Shown piece after piece: positions 35,374-43,903 of a stretch of 64,000 nt of DNA; the stretch's first letter is position 1, and each line of letters opens with the position of its first letter. The notes beneath the pieces are model-generated. The model did not search any database, was not told the DNA's origin, and saw only the letters and a program-made list of their open reading frames with translations. A program made the position numbers and the translations under genes. The stretch is from Pseudalkalibacillus salsuginis (GTDB lineage Bacteria; Bacillota; Bacilli; Bacillales; Fictibacillaceae): assembly GCF_021646685.1 (NCBI RefSeq), contig NZ_JAKJHW010000005.1:124001-188000 (forward strand). Direction: 5' to 3'.

Positions 35374-37725
35374 ATGGGGAAGACGAAACATTCTGGCCCG
35401 ATGAAACTGAATAAAAATCCTGATCCGTCCTTGTGGGTGAGCAAGGTTCCCTTTGGATTAGGCAAAATAAAGCCGCATCATATTCGAGATACAGTAAAAG
35501 TAGCATGGGAAAATAAAGACAATCTGCCATATGCAACACGGATTTTGACTCAGGGTGTATGTGACGGCTGTGCCCTTGGAGTTGCTGGTTTGCAAGACCA
35601 GACATTACAAGGGCCGCATCTATGCACGACCCGATTGAATGTTCTTCGCTTGAACACAATGCCTGAAATGAAGCCTGAAGTCATTCATGCCGATATTGAT
35701 GAACTCCGTAGAAAGAGCAGTACAGAATTAAGAAAGCTGGGAAGGATTCCATATCCACTGATCCGTAAACCTGGGGAAAGGACATTCAGTCGGCTTACTT
35801 GGGATGAAGCACTTGATCTCATTGCTGGGAAAATGAAAAGGCTGGACCCTAAGCAATACGGGTTTTATTTGACATCGCGCGGAATTACAAATGAATCGTA
35901 TTACACTGCAGCAAAGGTTGCACGGTTTTTAGGCACGAACAACATCGACAATGCATCCCGCATCTGTCACTCACCTTCAAAAACTGCATTGAGCAGGTCG
36001 CTTGGGATCGGCGCTTCCAGCTGTAATTATAAAGATTGGATCGGCACAGATGTCCTTGTGTTCTGGGGGTCGGTTGCAGCAAACAATCAGCCTGTATCAA
36101 CCAAGTACATGTATGCTGCAAAACGTAAAGGCACGAAAATCATCATCATCAACCCATATTACGAACCGTCAATGGAAAAATATTGGATCCCTTCAATTGC
36201 TGAATCAGCTTTATTCGGGACGAAGATTGCCGATGATGTGTATCAAGTGAACATCGGAGGTGACATCGCCTTCATGCATGGGATCATGAAACACTGGTTC
36301 GAAATGGAGGAGAAGGCCCCAGGATCGGCAATCAATCATGAATTCATCCAAGATCATGTCAAAGGGTTAGCCGCATTGAAAGAGAAGGTCCAGTCCTATG
36401 AATGGGAAACGCTTGAAAAATCATCTGGATTATCGAAGGAAAGGGTGGAAGAGCTTGCGGTATTACTCGCAAAATCAAAATCTGCCGTGTTCGTCTGGTC
36501 AATGGGCTTGACACAGCATCGATTTGGCACCGACAATGTCTCCCAGGTAGCGAACCTTGCGCTTTTACAAGGATTTATAGGAAGGGAACACTGTGGCGTC
36601 ATGCCAATTCGTGGCCACTCTGGTGTCCAAGGTTCGGGTGAGATGGGTGCAGATCCTTTCGTCCTTCCAGGTGGCGGATTTGATGATAAGAACGTTGAAC
36701 GCGTTGAAAAAGTATGGGGATTTGAGATTCCTAGATGGCAGGGTGATATCGTCGGGGTTTCCCTTGAAAATGCGCTGCTCCCAGAGGAACATGAGCGTCA
36801 ATTGAAGCTTTACTATATGTCAGGCGGTAATTTCCTCGAAACGATGCCTGACCCTCCATTTGTGAAAAGGTGTCTTGAAAGTGTGGACATCAGAGTTCAT
36901 CAAGACATCATCTTCAATACGTCCACTTTTGTCGATGCGAAGGAAGCTGTAGTCGTACTGCCAGCGATGACACGTTATGAACAGCCTGGCGGGGGTACTT
37001 CCACTTCAACGGAACGGATGGTGTATTTTTCACCCGAAATCAAAGGGCCAAGAATTGCAGAAGCACGTTCGGAATGGGAAATTTACATCGATTTGGCGAA
37101 ACGTGTGAAGCCTGAACAGGCAAACCTTATTGATGTTAAAGATGCACAGTCGATTCGAGAGGAAATTGCAAATGCTGCTCCGAATTATGATGGCATCCAG
37201 CATTTGAAGGAAAAAGGGGATGTATTCCAGTGGGGAGGGGCATGGCTTTGTGAGGATGGCGTATGCCCGACTCCAGATGGAAAAGGAAATCTGATCGTAA
37301 CGGATATTCCGGAGGTGCGTAAAGCAGAGGGCCTCTTTTATGTGACGACACGACGCGGTAAACAATTCAATTCGATGATCTATTCAGACCACGATCCGTT
37401 CAACCAGGCAGAGCGATATGATGTTTTGATGAATGAGGAGGACGGCAAGAAATATGGTATCAGGCAAGGGGAAGCGATCGTCGTCTATAACAAGTTTGGC
37501 TTGTTCCATGGGAAAGCACGTTTTGTAGAGATTAAGCCTGGGAACATCCAGGTACACTGGCCTGAAGGCAATGTCCTTATTCCGAAAGGGGTCTATGAGC
37601 AATATGCAGGGATTCCTGAATATAATACAGCCGCCATTGTCGAGAAAGCTGAAACCTTCCATGCCCAAAAAGATACGAAATATCTTGAAAAACGGATTGA
37701 AGAGCTTGAAATGGAAGTAGGATAA
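35374..37725 (+). CDS. FdhF/YdeP-family molybdopterin oxidoreductase
   Basis: This 783-residue cytosolic protein matches the formate-dehydrogenase-alpha-like YdeP family: ILTQGVCDGCALGVAGL near the N-terminus, the molybdopterin core with RICHSPSKTALSRSLG and VFWGSVAANNQP, MPIRGHSGVQGSGEMG, and a C-terminal molydop-binding domain (FNSMIYSDHDPFNQAERYDV). The ligand position is cysteine (codon TGT), not selenocysteine. YdeP in E. coli is linked to acid resistance; the reaction is unknown. The gene is monocistronic with a structured leader. Confidence 0.9.
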   Translation: MGKTKHSGPMKLNKNPDPSLWVSKVPFGLGKIKPHHIRDTVKVAWENKDNLPYATRILTQGVCDGCALGVAGLQDQTLQGPHLCTTRLNVLRLNTMPEMKPEVIHADIDELRRKSSTELRKLGRIPYPLIRKPGERTFSRLTWDEALDLIAGKMKRLDPKQYGFYLTSRGITNESYYTAAKVARFLGTNNIDNASRICHSPSKTALSRSLGIGASSCNYKDWIGTDVLVFWGSVAANNQPVSTKYMYAAKRKGTKIIIINPYYEPSMEKYWIPSIAESALFGTKIADDVYQVNIGGDIAFMHGIMKHWFEMEEKAPGSAINHEFIQDHVKGLAALKEKVQSYEWETLEKSSGLSKERVEELAVLLAKSKSAVFVWSMGLTQHRFGTDNVSQVANLALLQGFIGREHCGVMPIRGHSGVQGSGEMGADPFVLPGGGFDDKNVERVEKVWGFEIPRWQGDIVGVSLENALLPEEHERQLKLYYMSGGNFLETMPDPPFVKRCLESVDIRVHQDIIFNTSTFVDAKEAVVVLPAMTRYEQPGGGTSTSTERMVYFSPEIKGPRIAEARSEWEIYIDLAKRVKPEQANLIDVKDAQSIREEIANAAPNYDGIQHLKEKGDVFQWGGAWLCEDGVCPTPDGKGNLIVTDIPEVRKAEGLFYVTTRRGKQFNSMIYSDHDPFNQAERYDVLMNEEDGKKYGIRQGEAIVVYNKFGLFHGKARFVEIKPGNIQVHWPEGNVLIPKGVYEQYAGIPEYNTAAIVEKAETFHAQKDTKYLEKRIEELEMEVG

Positions 37726-37735
37726 GATCAGTATA

Positions 37736-37766
37736 AGAAAAAGGGGATTGCTTTCCCCTTTCTGTT
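37736..37766 (+). terminator. Terminator of the FdhF/YdeP gene
   Basis: AAAGGGGA and TCCCCTTT around TTGCT, followed by CTGTTC. The T run is weak. Confidence 0.65.
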
Positions 37767-37818
37767 CTAACTATTGCTTTGTTAAAGAGTAATGTTGATT
37801 CTTGCGGGACATTTTCTA

Positions 37819-38073
37819 AAGCGAAATTCGACACTCCTGCGGGAGAAGCGAGCCAGGCGAGACCCCGCAGTGAGGGTGCAGAGAACCAACCACTTGGGGC
37901 CTCCCGTGGCGGTCGACACAGTGGGTTACATCCTGAGTGTGAGTCTACGCAGAACCAAGTCTTTGTTTGGTTCGAGCCTCCTCGTCAGTCTTCCAGTGAC
38001 CTTCGTGACTAGGTGGGTCGCTTCCGCTTTTCTTTTGCCCGCGGAAAGGGAGTGAATTTTACGAATGTCAACA
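37819..38073. repeat. Composite repeat: family A body inside a family D frame
   Basis: The D head (CGACACTCCTGCGGGAGAAG, GCGAGCCAGGCGAGACCCCG) precedes a family A body (CCAACCACTTGGGGCCTCCC, GCAGAACCAAGTCTTTG, GCCTCCTCGTCAGTCTTCC, CGCTTTTCTTTTG) and is closed by the D tail (GCCCGCGGAAAGGGAGTGAA). Open frames inside are artefacts. Confidence 0.8.
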
Positions 38074-38111
38074 ATGGATTTTTATGAAAACGGGAAGGAT
38101 AAAATACTTAC

Positions 38112-38507
38112 ATGGCGGACAGATTGATATTCGAACCATCTTGGGAAAAAGCGATCGCAAAACAGGATCGTAAGGCAATCGAGCAATTACATAAAGCGTC
38201 TCCCCTCCAGAAAGGTAAACTGACATGGACCCCGATCCGTGCGGCAATGAACCACCAAGGCTCACTACTAGCGATGGTGCTCATCCAAAACGGCAAAGAA
38301 GAAACCTTCCGAGCAGAAGGGATATTCCTCGACTATTATGAAAACAAGAGAGGAAAGGTAGCCTCATTCCGATTTTATGTGCCCCAGGTTGTTGTTCCAC
38401 CGAATAGCTCGATGCCCTGGACCTTCGTTTTTCCGAAAATCAGCCTTCACCAACGTCCCTCATTAGTACAATGGGAAATCCAACTATCAAAATATTCATA
38501 TGATTGA
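38112..38507 (+). CDS. SLAP-domain protein
   Basis: The 131-residue protein has the SLAP pattern: LIFEPSWEKAIAKQDRKAIE at the N-terminus, AAMNHQGSLLAMVLIQNGKE in the middle, and PPNSSMPWTFVFPK near the end. The domain was named from accessory-Sec/S-layer assembly proteins of Bacillus, but here it stands alone with no secY2/secA2 nearby. No signal peptide is seen. AAGGAT lies 13 bases before the ATG, which is weak. Confidence 0.8.
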   Translation: MADRLIFEPSWEKAIAKQDRKAIEQLHKASPLQKGKLTWTPIRAAMNHQGSLLAMVLIQNGKEETFRAEGIFLDYYENKRGKVASFRFYVPQVVVPPNSSMPWTFVFPKISLHQRPSLVQWEIQLSKYSYD

Positions 38508-38590
38508 TAAAAATTAAATTTTTTCCTACTCTTGTACTATTTACTATGGTAAAATAAGTATGATTATATTCGAAAAGGGGGATGTTACAT

Positions 38591-39556
38591 ATGAAGTCTA
38601 AAAAACTCTCACTTGCATTTGTCAGTCTGCTAGTCGTAGCAATGGTATTGACAGGATGTGGTTCACTTGGCGGCGGAGCAGACGCTGATCCAGAAGAAAT
38701 CAGCATGCTGACAGGTGGTACGGGTGGAACTTATTACCCACTTGGTGGGGAAATAGCAACGATCATGTCTAATAACACAGAGAAAACCGTTTCTGCTCAA
38801 GCCTCAGGAGCTTCTGTCGAAAATATGCAGACCCTTCAAGATGGGGAGGCAGATCTAGCATTCACCCAGACTGATATTGCAAGTTATGCAGTGGAAGGAA
38901 AATTGATGTTCAAGGATGCCGCAACTGATAATGTACAAGCTATTGGTACCTTGTATCCTGAAACGATTCAGATTGTTGTATTGAAAGACAGTGATATTCA
39001 GTCTGTAGAAGATTTAAAGGGTAAAAAGGTATCAATCGGTGATGTCGGAAGTGGGACTGCTGAAAATGCGAAACAGATTTTGGAGATCCATGGACTTACA
39101 TTAGATGATATCGAAGTAGAAAACCTTGCGTTTGATGAATCAACTGAACTTATGCAGGATGGCGATATCGATGCTGCATTCATTACATCTGGTGCACCGA
39201 CTGGGGCAGTTGAAGCGTTATCCGCCCAAAAACCTGTCCGAATCGTACCAGTAGCAGCTGACAAAGCAAAAGAGCTTAGCGGTAAGTACCCGTACTATGC
39301 TGAGGACACGATTCCAGCCGGAACATACGGTCTTGAAGAAGACGTTGAAACAGTTGCAGTGTTGGCAATGCTTGTAGCCCGTGCGGACTTGAGCGAAGAC
39401 GCTGTCTACAATTTGACAAAAGCGTTCTTTGATAACGTTGACAATGTCAAGCATGCAAAAGGCGAATTGATCAACCCAGAGAAAGCACTTGATGGTGTGG
39501 GAATCGATCTTCACCCAGGTGCGGAGAAATATTTTAAAGAAAAAGGCTTGAAATAA
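38591..39556 (+). CDS. TAXI-family TRAP transporter solute-binding lipoprotein
   Basis: The lipobox LTGC (Cys near residue 22) follows a signal peptide, so the protein is lipid-anchored outside the membrane. The mature part carries the TAXI motif GGTGGTYYPLGG and later GDVGSGTAENAKQIL and ENMQTLQDGEADLAFTQTD. It captures a solute (glutamate or other carboxylate in known cases) for the TRAP permease downstream. ATG at 38591 is 9 bases after GGGGG; the ATG at 38582 abuts that site. Confidence 0.93.
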   Translation: MKSKKLSLAFVSLLVVAMVLTGCGSLGGGADADPEEISMLTGGTGGTYYPLGGEIATIMSNNTEKTVSAQASGASVENMQTLQDGEADLAFTQTDIASYAVEGKLMFKDAATDNVQAIGTLYPETIQIVVLKDSDIQSVEDLKGKKVSIGDVGSGTAENAKQILEIHGLTLDDIEVENLAFDESTELMQDGDIDAAFITSGAPTGAVEALSAQKPVRIVPVAADKAKELSGKYPYYAEDTIPAGTYGLEEDVETVAVLAMLVARADLSEDAVYNLTKAFFDNVDNVKHAKGELINPEKALDGVGIDLHPGAEKYFKEKGLK

Positions 39557-39565
39557 ATTTAATGA

Positions 39566-39652
39566 GTGAATGAGGCTGGCTCAAAACTGAAGTGACAGAC
39601 TTTCCCTGTCTAACGGAGGAAGTCAGTTGCTTATGAGTCAGCCTTCCTAATA
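39566..39652 (+). terminator. Large hairpin between the TAXI gene and the permease genes
   Basis: GAGGCTGGCTCA pairs with TGAGTCAGCCTTC around an inner GACAG/CTGTC hairpin. It is followed by CTAATATA rather than a T run, so it may give partial termination or mRNA stabilisation, allowing more binding protein than permease. Confidence 0.55.
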
Positions 39653-39678
39653 TAACCGGCTCGTATGGATGTGTGTGT

Positions 39679-40194
39679 ATGAAAAAAAATACGAAGGTCT
39701 TGGCCAGCCTGATTATTTTGATCGGGCTTATTTTAATAGTGTTCATCCCCTTTGGAAAAGTATTAGCGATCACATTCGAAAATAGCGGAAATATCATTGC
39801 ATATGTGAATGTGGATAAGGAAACCGAGTTTCATATTCACTATATCCATTCCGTTCATAGGACACCTGTAAAGGAAACTTATGAAATTAGCGATAATGAC
39901 GAAATCGTCCAAACGGCGTTAGCCTATAAAAACTTCGCCATCGGCATGCCGTCCAATGCAACCGGTGATGAAAAATTCATTGAAAAGGACGGAACCTATT
40001 ACATTACGAATATGAACCGGGTCTTTCCATACATCGACATTCGAGTTGGACAAGTAATCGCAAATCATACATTGATCATTGATCAGAAAGAATTCCCTTT
40101 GGATGAAGCAGTGGCACCAGGAAGCTGGGCCCGGTTGGATGTACAACCTATCAATCTATGGCAGCGGCTGAAAGGAGATGAGATTTTTGGATGA
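39679..40194 (+). CDS. DUF1850 protein of the TAXI-TRAP system
   Basis: The protein has one N-terminal membrane segment (VLASLIILIGLILIVFIPFG) and an extracellular domain with HIHYIHSVHRTPVKETYEI, the DUF1850 hallmark. It occurs next to TAXI-TRAP permeases and probably assists substrate handling; the biochemical role is unknown. The 3' end overlaps the permease gene by 17 bases. Confidence 0.85.
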   Translation: MKKNTKVLASLIILIGLILIVFIPFGKVLAITFENSGNIIAYVNVDKETEFHIHYIHSVHRTPVKETYEISDNDEIVQTALAYKNFAIGMPSNATGDEKFIEKDGTYYITNMNRVFPYIDIRVGQVIANHTLIIDQKEFPLDEAVAPGSWARLDVQPINLWQRLKGDEIFG

Positions 40195-42175
40195 GAAAGG
40201 TTTGAAACAAAATCAGCAGATAACGGATGAAGAAATGGAACAAATGATGGCGAAATATGATCCTGAAGCGGGATTTCGTAGATTAACGGGAATTTTGGGC
40301 TGGATTGTCACGATCCTGCTGCTGGGTTTTTCTTTGTATCAATTATATACGTCAACGTTGGATCGATTTTCACCACAGGTACATCGTTCCATCCATCTTG
40401 GATTTGCTTTGTCTTTAGCCTTTTTACTTTTTCCAGCATCAAAAAAGAGAAGGGCGAAAGATACAAAAAGGAAGTTCCAGATTACGTGGATTGATGGATT
40501 GTTGGCATCGTTAAGTGTTGTGGTCGGACTTTACTGGCCATTCAACATCAGTGACCTTGTACAACGGGTCGGGCGTCTTGAAACAATGGATCTTCTAATC
40601 GGTGTACTTGCGATTGTTCTTGTACTTGAAGCAACACGAAGGGTAGTAGGGATACCGATTACAATCATTGCAACAGTGTTTTTGCTTTATGCCTATTTAG
40701 GGCCGATCATGCCAGGGTTCCTGCAGCATCGCGGGATTGGAATCGAACGGATCATCCGTACGATGTTCTTTACGACAGAAGGGATTCTCGGAACCCCATT
40801 GAAAGTATCGTCCACCTTTATCTTCCTGTTCTTATTATTTGGTGCATTTTTAGTGAAGACGGGGGTCGGCCAATACTTCAATGATCTGGCGGTCGCCTTG
40901 ACCGGAAGGCGTACTGGCGGACCAGCGAAGGTAGCCATTTTCTCAAGTGCTCTACAAGGGACAATTTCTGGAAGTTCTGTCGCAAACGTTGTTACTTCAG
41001 GTTCTTTCACGATCCCGATGATGAAAAAACTCGGCTATCGTAAGGAGTTTGCCGGTGCTGTGGAAGCAGCTGCATCTACAGGAGGCCAATTGATGCCCCC
41101 GATCATGGGGGCTGCAGCATTCCTGATGGTTGAATTCATCGGCGGCATTACCTACTGGGAAATTGCAAAGGCTGCTGCGATTCCAGCGTTGCTCTATTTT
41201 ACAGGAATTTGGATCATGACTCATTTCCAAGCAAAGAAAATTGGCTTAAAAGGGCTCAGTAAAGAGGAAATGCCAGATCGGAAAGAGGTATTAAAAAAGA
41301 TTTATTTGCTGGCACCTATTTTCGTGGTTGTCATTCTGCTGATGTCAGGAATGAGTGTTACACGTGCAGCCCTCTGGTCGATCGTATCTTGTATCGTTGT
41401 GGGAGCGATCAGCAAGGATACAAGGATGGGACCAAAGGATTTTGCGGAAGCGTTGATGAATGGTGCCCGGACAGCAATCGGTGTTGCAACAGCTACTGCT
41501 TGTGCTGGGATCATTGTCGGTGTCGTAACGTTGACAGGTCTCGGGCTTAAAATGGCTGGGGGCTTGATTGACTTATCAAATGGAATCCTTTTCTTTACGC
41601 TGTTCTTTACGATGGTAGCTTCCATCATATTAGGAATGGGGTCACCAACGACAGCGAACTATGTTATTACAGCGACGATTGCTGCACCAGCTTTATTAGC
41701 ATTGGACATACCTGATTTGTCTGCGCACATGTTCGTATTTTACTTTGGGATCATTGCTGATATAACACCGCCTGTAGCTCTTGCAGCATTTGCGGCCGCA
41801 GGGGTTTCGGGAGGAGAACCGCTCAAGACCGGGGTGAATTCAGCCAAGCTGGCGATAGCCGCCTTCATCATCCCGTATATTTTCGTGTATTCTCCTGAAC
41901 TGATGATGATTAATACGACATGGGATCAAACCCTCTGGATCGTCTTTACCTCTGTTACAGGTATGATTGCGATCGGAGCGGCAATGATCGGATATTGGAT
42001 GAGAAAAACGCATTGGTTAGAACGTATCATTTGCCTTGCTGCAGGAATCATGTTGATTTACCCAGAAGGTTCGACTGATTTATTTGGTCTTGCTGTATTT
42101 ATCGGACTTTTCGCATTACAGTTTTTCATCAAGCGTAATGAATCCGAACAAAGACCTCACTCAGCAGGTGCATAA
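40178..42175 (+). CDS. TRAP transporter permease, fused 4TM/12TM subunits
   Basis: The 665-residue membrane protein joins the small DctQ-like and large DctM-like subunits, as is usual for TAXI systems. Motifs include GTISGSSVANVVTSGSFTIP, EAAASTGGQLMPPIMGAAAF and GMGSPTTANYVI. It couples Na+ or H+ entry to solute uptake. The upstream ATG abuts the AAAGGAG site; TTG at 40187, nine bases after it, is an alternative start. The operon order is TAXI lipoprotein, DUF1850, permease. Confidence 0.93.
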   Translation: MRFLDEKGLKQNQQITDEEMEQMMAKYDPEAGFRRLTGILGWIVTILLLGFSLYQLYTSTLDRFSPQVHRSIHLGFALSLAFLLFPASKKRRAKDTKRKFQITWIDGLLASLSVVVGLYWPFNISDLVQRVGRLETMDLLIGVLAIVLVLEATRRVVGIPITIIATVFLLYAYLGPIMPGFLQHRGIGIERIIRTMFFTTEGILGTPLKVSSTFIFLFLLFGAFLVKTGVGQYFNDLAVALTGRRTGGPAKVAIFSSALQGTISGSSVANVVTSGSFTIPMMKKLGYRKEFAGAVEAAASTGGQLMPPIMGAAAFLMVEFIGGITYWEIAKAAAIPALLYFTGIWIMTHFQAKKIGLKGLSKEEMPDRKEVLKKIYLLAPIFVVVILLMSGMSVTRAALWSIVSCIVVGAISKDTRMGPKDFAEALMNGARTAIGVATATACAGIIVGVVTLTGLGLKMAGGLIDLSNGILFFTLFFTMVASIILGMGSPTTANYVITATIAAPALLALDIPDLSAHMFVFYFGIIADITPPVALAAFAAAGVSGGEPLKTGVNSAKLAIAAFIIPYIFVYSPELMMINTTWDQTLWIVFTSVTGMIAIGAAMIGYWMRKTHWLERIICLAAGIMLIYPEGSTDLFGLAVFIGLFALQFFIKRNESEQRPHSAGA

Positions 42176-42177
42176 GA

Positions 42178-42218
42178 ATGAAAGGGAGAGGGCTTTTTTG
42201 AAGCTCTCTCTTTATTGT
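42178..42218 (+). terminator. Terminator of the TRAP operon
   Basis: AAAGGGAGAGGGCTT pairs with AAGCTCTCTCTTTA around TTTTG. Confidence 0.8.
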
Positions 42219-42240
42219 GGATCAGAAGGGTTATTTGAGC

Positions 42241-42516
42241 AAAAATTGCGACACTCCTGCAGGAAAGCGAGCCAGGCGAGACCCCAAGCCAGGGAGAGGC
42301 TTTCGGAAGCCAGAAAAAATGCAAAGCAAGTGATGTTTAGCTCCACCGCCCAACCACTCGGATCACCTCAGTCCTCCTGCGGCGGTCGACATATTGATTT
42401 AGATCGAAGTGTTTGCCCATGCAGAACCGAACTTTTCAAGCCTCCTCGTTGGACTTCCATTGGCCTTCGTAGCTTTTAGAGCTTTTCGCAAGCCTATGGA
42501 AAGGGTTGAATTTCAC
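42241..42516. repeat. Composite repeat: family D head, extra hairpin, family A body
   Basis: GCGACACTCCTGCAGGAAAG and GCGAGCCAGGCGAGACCCC are followed by GGCTTTCGGAAGCC, then TTTAGCTCCACCGCCCAACC, CCTGCGGCGGTCGACATA, GCAGAACCGAACTT and a shortened tail GCCTATGGAAAGGGTTGAA. Confidence 0.78.
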
Positions 42517-42528
42517 ATTTTATATGTT

Positions 42529-42558
42529 TTGACACAGCAAAACCTTTAAAGATATAAT
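42529..42558 (+). promoter_or_regulatory. mhqR promoter
   Basis: Perfect hexamers TTGACA (42529-42534) and TATAAT (42553-42558) are separated by 18 bp. The MhqR palindrome begins inside the -10. Confidence 0.85.
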
Positions 42559-42579
42559 TATCTCGAATTCGAGATAATT
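42556..42579. promoter_or_regulatory. MhqR operator upstream of mhqR (perfect palindrome)
   Basis: The 12-mer AATTATCTCGAA is followed at once by its exact complement-reverse. The core ATCTCGAATTCGAGAT is the MhqR box known from B. subtilis. Its overlap with the -10 predicts autorepression. Confidence 0.88.
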
Positions 42580-42599
42580 TCCAAAGGAGATCTACTAGC

Positions 42600-43031
42600 A
42601 TGAAGGACTCATCATTAGAATTATTCGTAGTGCTTTCCCGTGCCTATCAATCCATTATGGAGGTGGCGAAAAAAGATACCCAGAGGTTTGGCCTGAACTT
42701 GACAGAATTTGGGGTACTTGAACTTCTTTACCATAAAGGGCCACATCCTTTACAAAAAATAGGCGGGAAGATTTTATTGGCAAGTGGAAGTATTACGTAT
42801 GTTGTCGATAGATTAGAGGAAAAAGGTTTTTTGGAAAGAAAGGCGTGTGAAAGGGATCGTCGCATCACTTACGCTTTTTTAACAGAAAAAGGGAAAACGT
42901 TGATGGAGGACATTTTCCCATCACATGCAGAAGTGTTGCAGCAGGCTTTAAATGGTATTACCGAATCGGAAAAGACTGAAGCGATACAGATGCTTAAGAA
43001 GCTCGGGAAGTACGCTGCGGCGAGGAAGTAA
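42600..43031 (+). CDS. mhqR: MarR-family repressor MhqR
   Basis: The 143-residue winged-helix protein has the MarR core: NLTEFGVLELLYHKGPHPLQ, KILLASGSITYVVDRLEEKG and the wing RDRRITYAFLTEKG. MhqR represses quinone- and azo-detoxification genes and is relieved by quinones and catechols. Assignment rests on MarR similarity plus the characteristic MhqR palindromes before this gene and before the quinone reductase gene downstream. AAAGGAG precedes the ATG. Confidence 0.88.
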   Translation: MKDSSLELFVVLSRAYQSIMEVAKKDTQRFGLNLTEFGVLELLYHKGPHPLQKIGGKILLASGSITYVVDRLEEKGFLERKACERDRRITYAFLTEKGKTLMEDIFPSHAEVLQQALNGITESEKTEAIQMLKKLGKYAAARK

Positions 43032-43037
43032 TTTATC

Positions 43038-43067
43038 CTAAAACTTGGCAAAAGCCAAGTTTCTTTC
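43038..43067 (+). terminator. Terminator of mhqR
   Basis: AAACTTGGC and GCCAAGTTT flank AAAA; CTTTC follows. Confidence 0.75.
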
Positions 43068-43072
43068 AGACC

Positions 43073-43096
43073 ATATATCTCGAATTCGAAATATAT
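43073..43096. promoter_or_regulatory. MhqR operator upstream of wrbA
   Basis: ATATATCTCGAA followed by TTCGAAATATAT is a 24-bp palindrome with one mismatch and shares the TCTCGAATTCGA core with the mhqR site. Confidence 0.83.
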
Positions 43097-43189
43097 GAAA
43101 CTAGGATATTTTTAAGAGAAAAGGGATTTAAAAAATTCAGGTATGGGAACTTATAAAACAGATTACATTTTAGAGGAGTGATTTAGAAA

Positions 43190-43819
43190 ATGGCAACAAA
43201 CATATTGATTCCTTATTACAGTGCATATGGACATATTTATCAAATGGCACAGGCGGTTGCAGAAGGAGCAGGACGCGTTGAAGATACGGAAGTGAAACTT
43301 GTTCGTGTAAAGGAATTTGAAGAAGTGAAAGCGGCGATGTCTTCCCAGGAGTATTATGTAAAAGCGCAAGAAATGCAGTCTGATATTCAAGAAGCAACAC
43401 ATGATGATTTACGTTGGGCTGATGGAATCATCTGGGGGATTCCAACCCGTTATGGTTCAATGCCAGCCCAAATGAAACAATATCTCGATTCTGCAGGCTC
43501 ATTATGGCTGAACGGGGAGCTTGAAGGTAAAGCGACGGCTGTATTTACAAGCACAGGGTCTGTCCACGGGGGGCAAGAAGCCACAGCCCTTACGTCCTTC
43601 GTGCCATTCATGCACTTTGGTTTGATCTATGTTGGTCTTCCATACGGTGAGAATCCTGAACAGTTGACTGCAGAGTCAAATGGGGGATCACCATATTCGG
43701 CGTCTACGATTGCTGGGCCACAAGGCGGAGAACAGCCGAAGGAAGTTGATCTTGTTATGGCTGGAAGACTCGGAGAACGTGTATCAAAAGTCTCCAAAGC
43801 GTTGAAACCGCTGCGATAG
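43190..43819 (+). CDS. wrbA: NAD(P)H:quinone oxidoreductase, WrbA-like flavoprotein
   Basis: The 209-residue flavodoxin-fold enzyme has the FMN loop PYYSAYGHIYQMAQAVAEG, the WrbA insert GIIWGIPTRYGSMPAQMKQY and GSVHGGQEATALT. It reduces quinones by two electrons and avoids redox cycling. The MhqR palindrome upstream predicts induction by quinones together with mhqR. A GAGGAGTG site precedes the ATG. Confidence 0.93.
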   Translation: MATNILIPYYSAYGHIYQMAQAVAEGAGRVEDTEVKLVRVKEFEEVKAAMSSQEYYVKAQEMQSDIQEATHDDLRWADGIIWGIPTRYGSMPAQMKQYLDSAGSLWLNGELEGKATAVFTSTGSVHGGQEATALTSFVPFMHFGLIYVGLPYGENPEQLTAESNGGSPYSASTIAGPQGGEQPKEVDLVMAGRLGERVSKVSKALKPLR

Positions 43820-43826
43820 AAGGGAT

Positions 43827-43855
43827 ACGGGATGGGTTAGCCCTTTTTATCTTTT
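43827..43855 (+). terminator. Likely terminator of wrbA
   Basis: AAGGGAT...GGGTTAGCCCTT forms a short imperfect hairpin followed by TTTATC. Confidence 0.5.
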
Positions 43856-43903
43856 TGCTCAGCGCTTTTACTCTGTTGACCAACATGTAAGGAGGATCAT
43901 TTT

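Noticed and set aside
35374-37725. Selenocysteine in the FdhF-like protein
   Set aside because: The ligand position in RICHSPS is a TGT cysteine codon and there is no in-frame UGA.
37779-38055. Two overlapping short open frames as genes
   Set aside because: They are translations of the composite A/D repeat; similar peptides arise at every other repeat copy.
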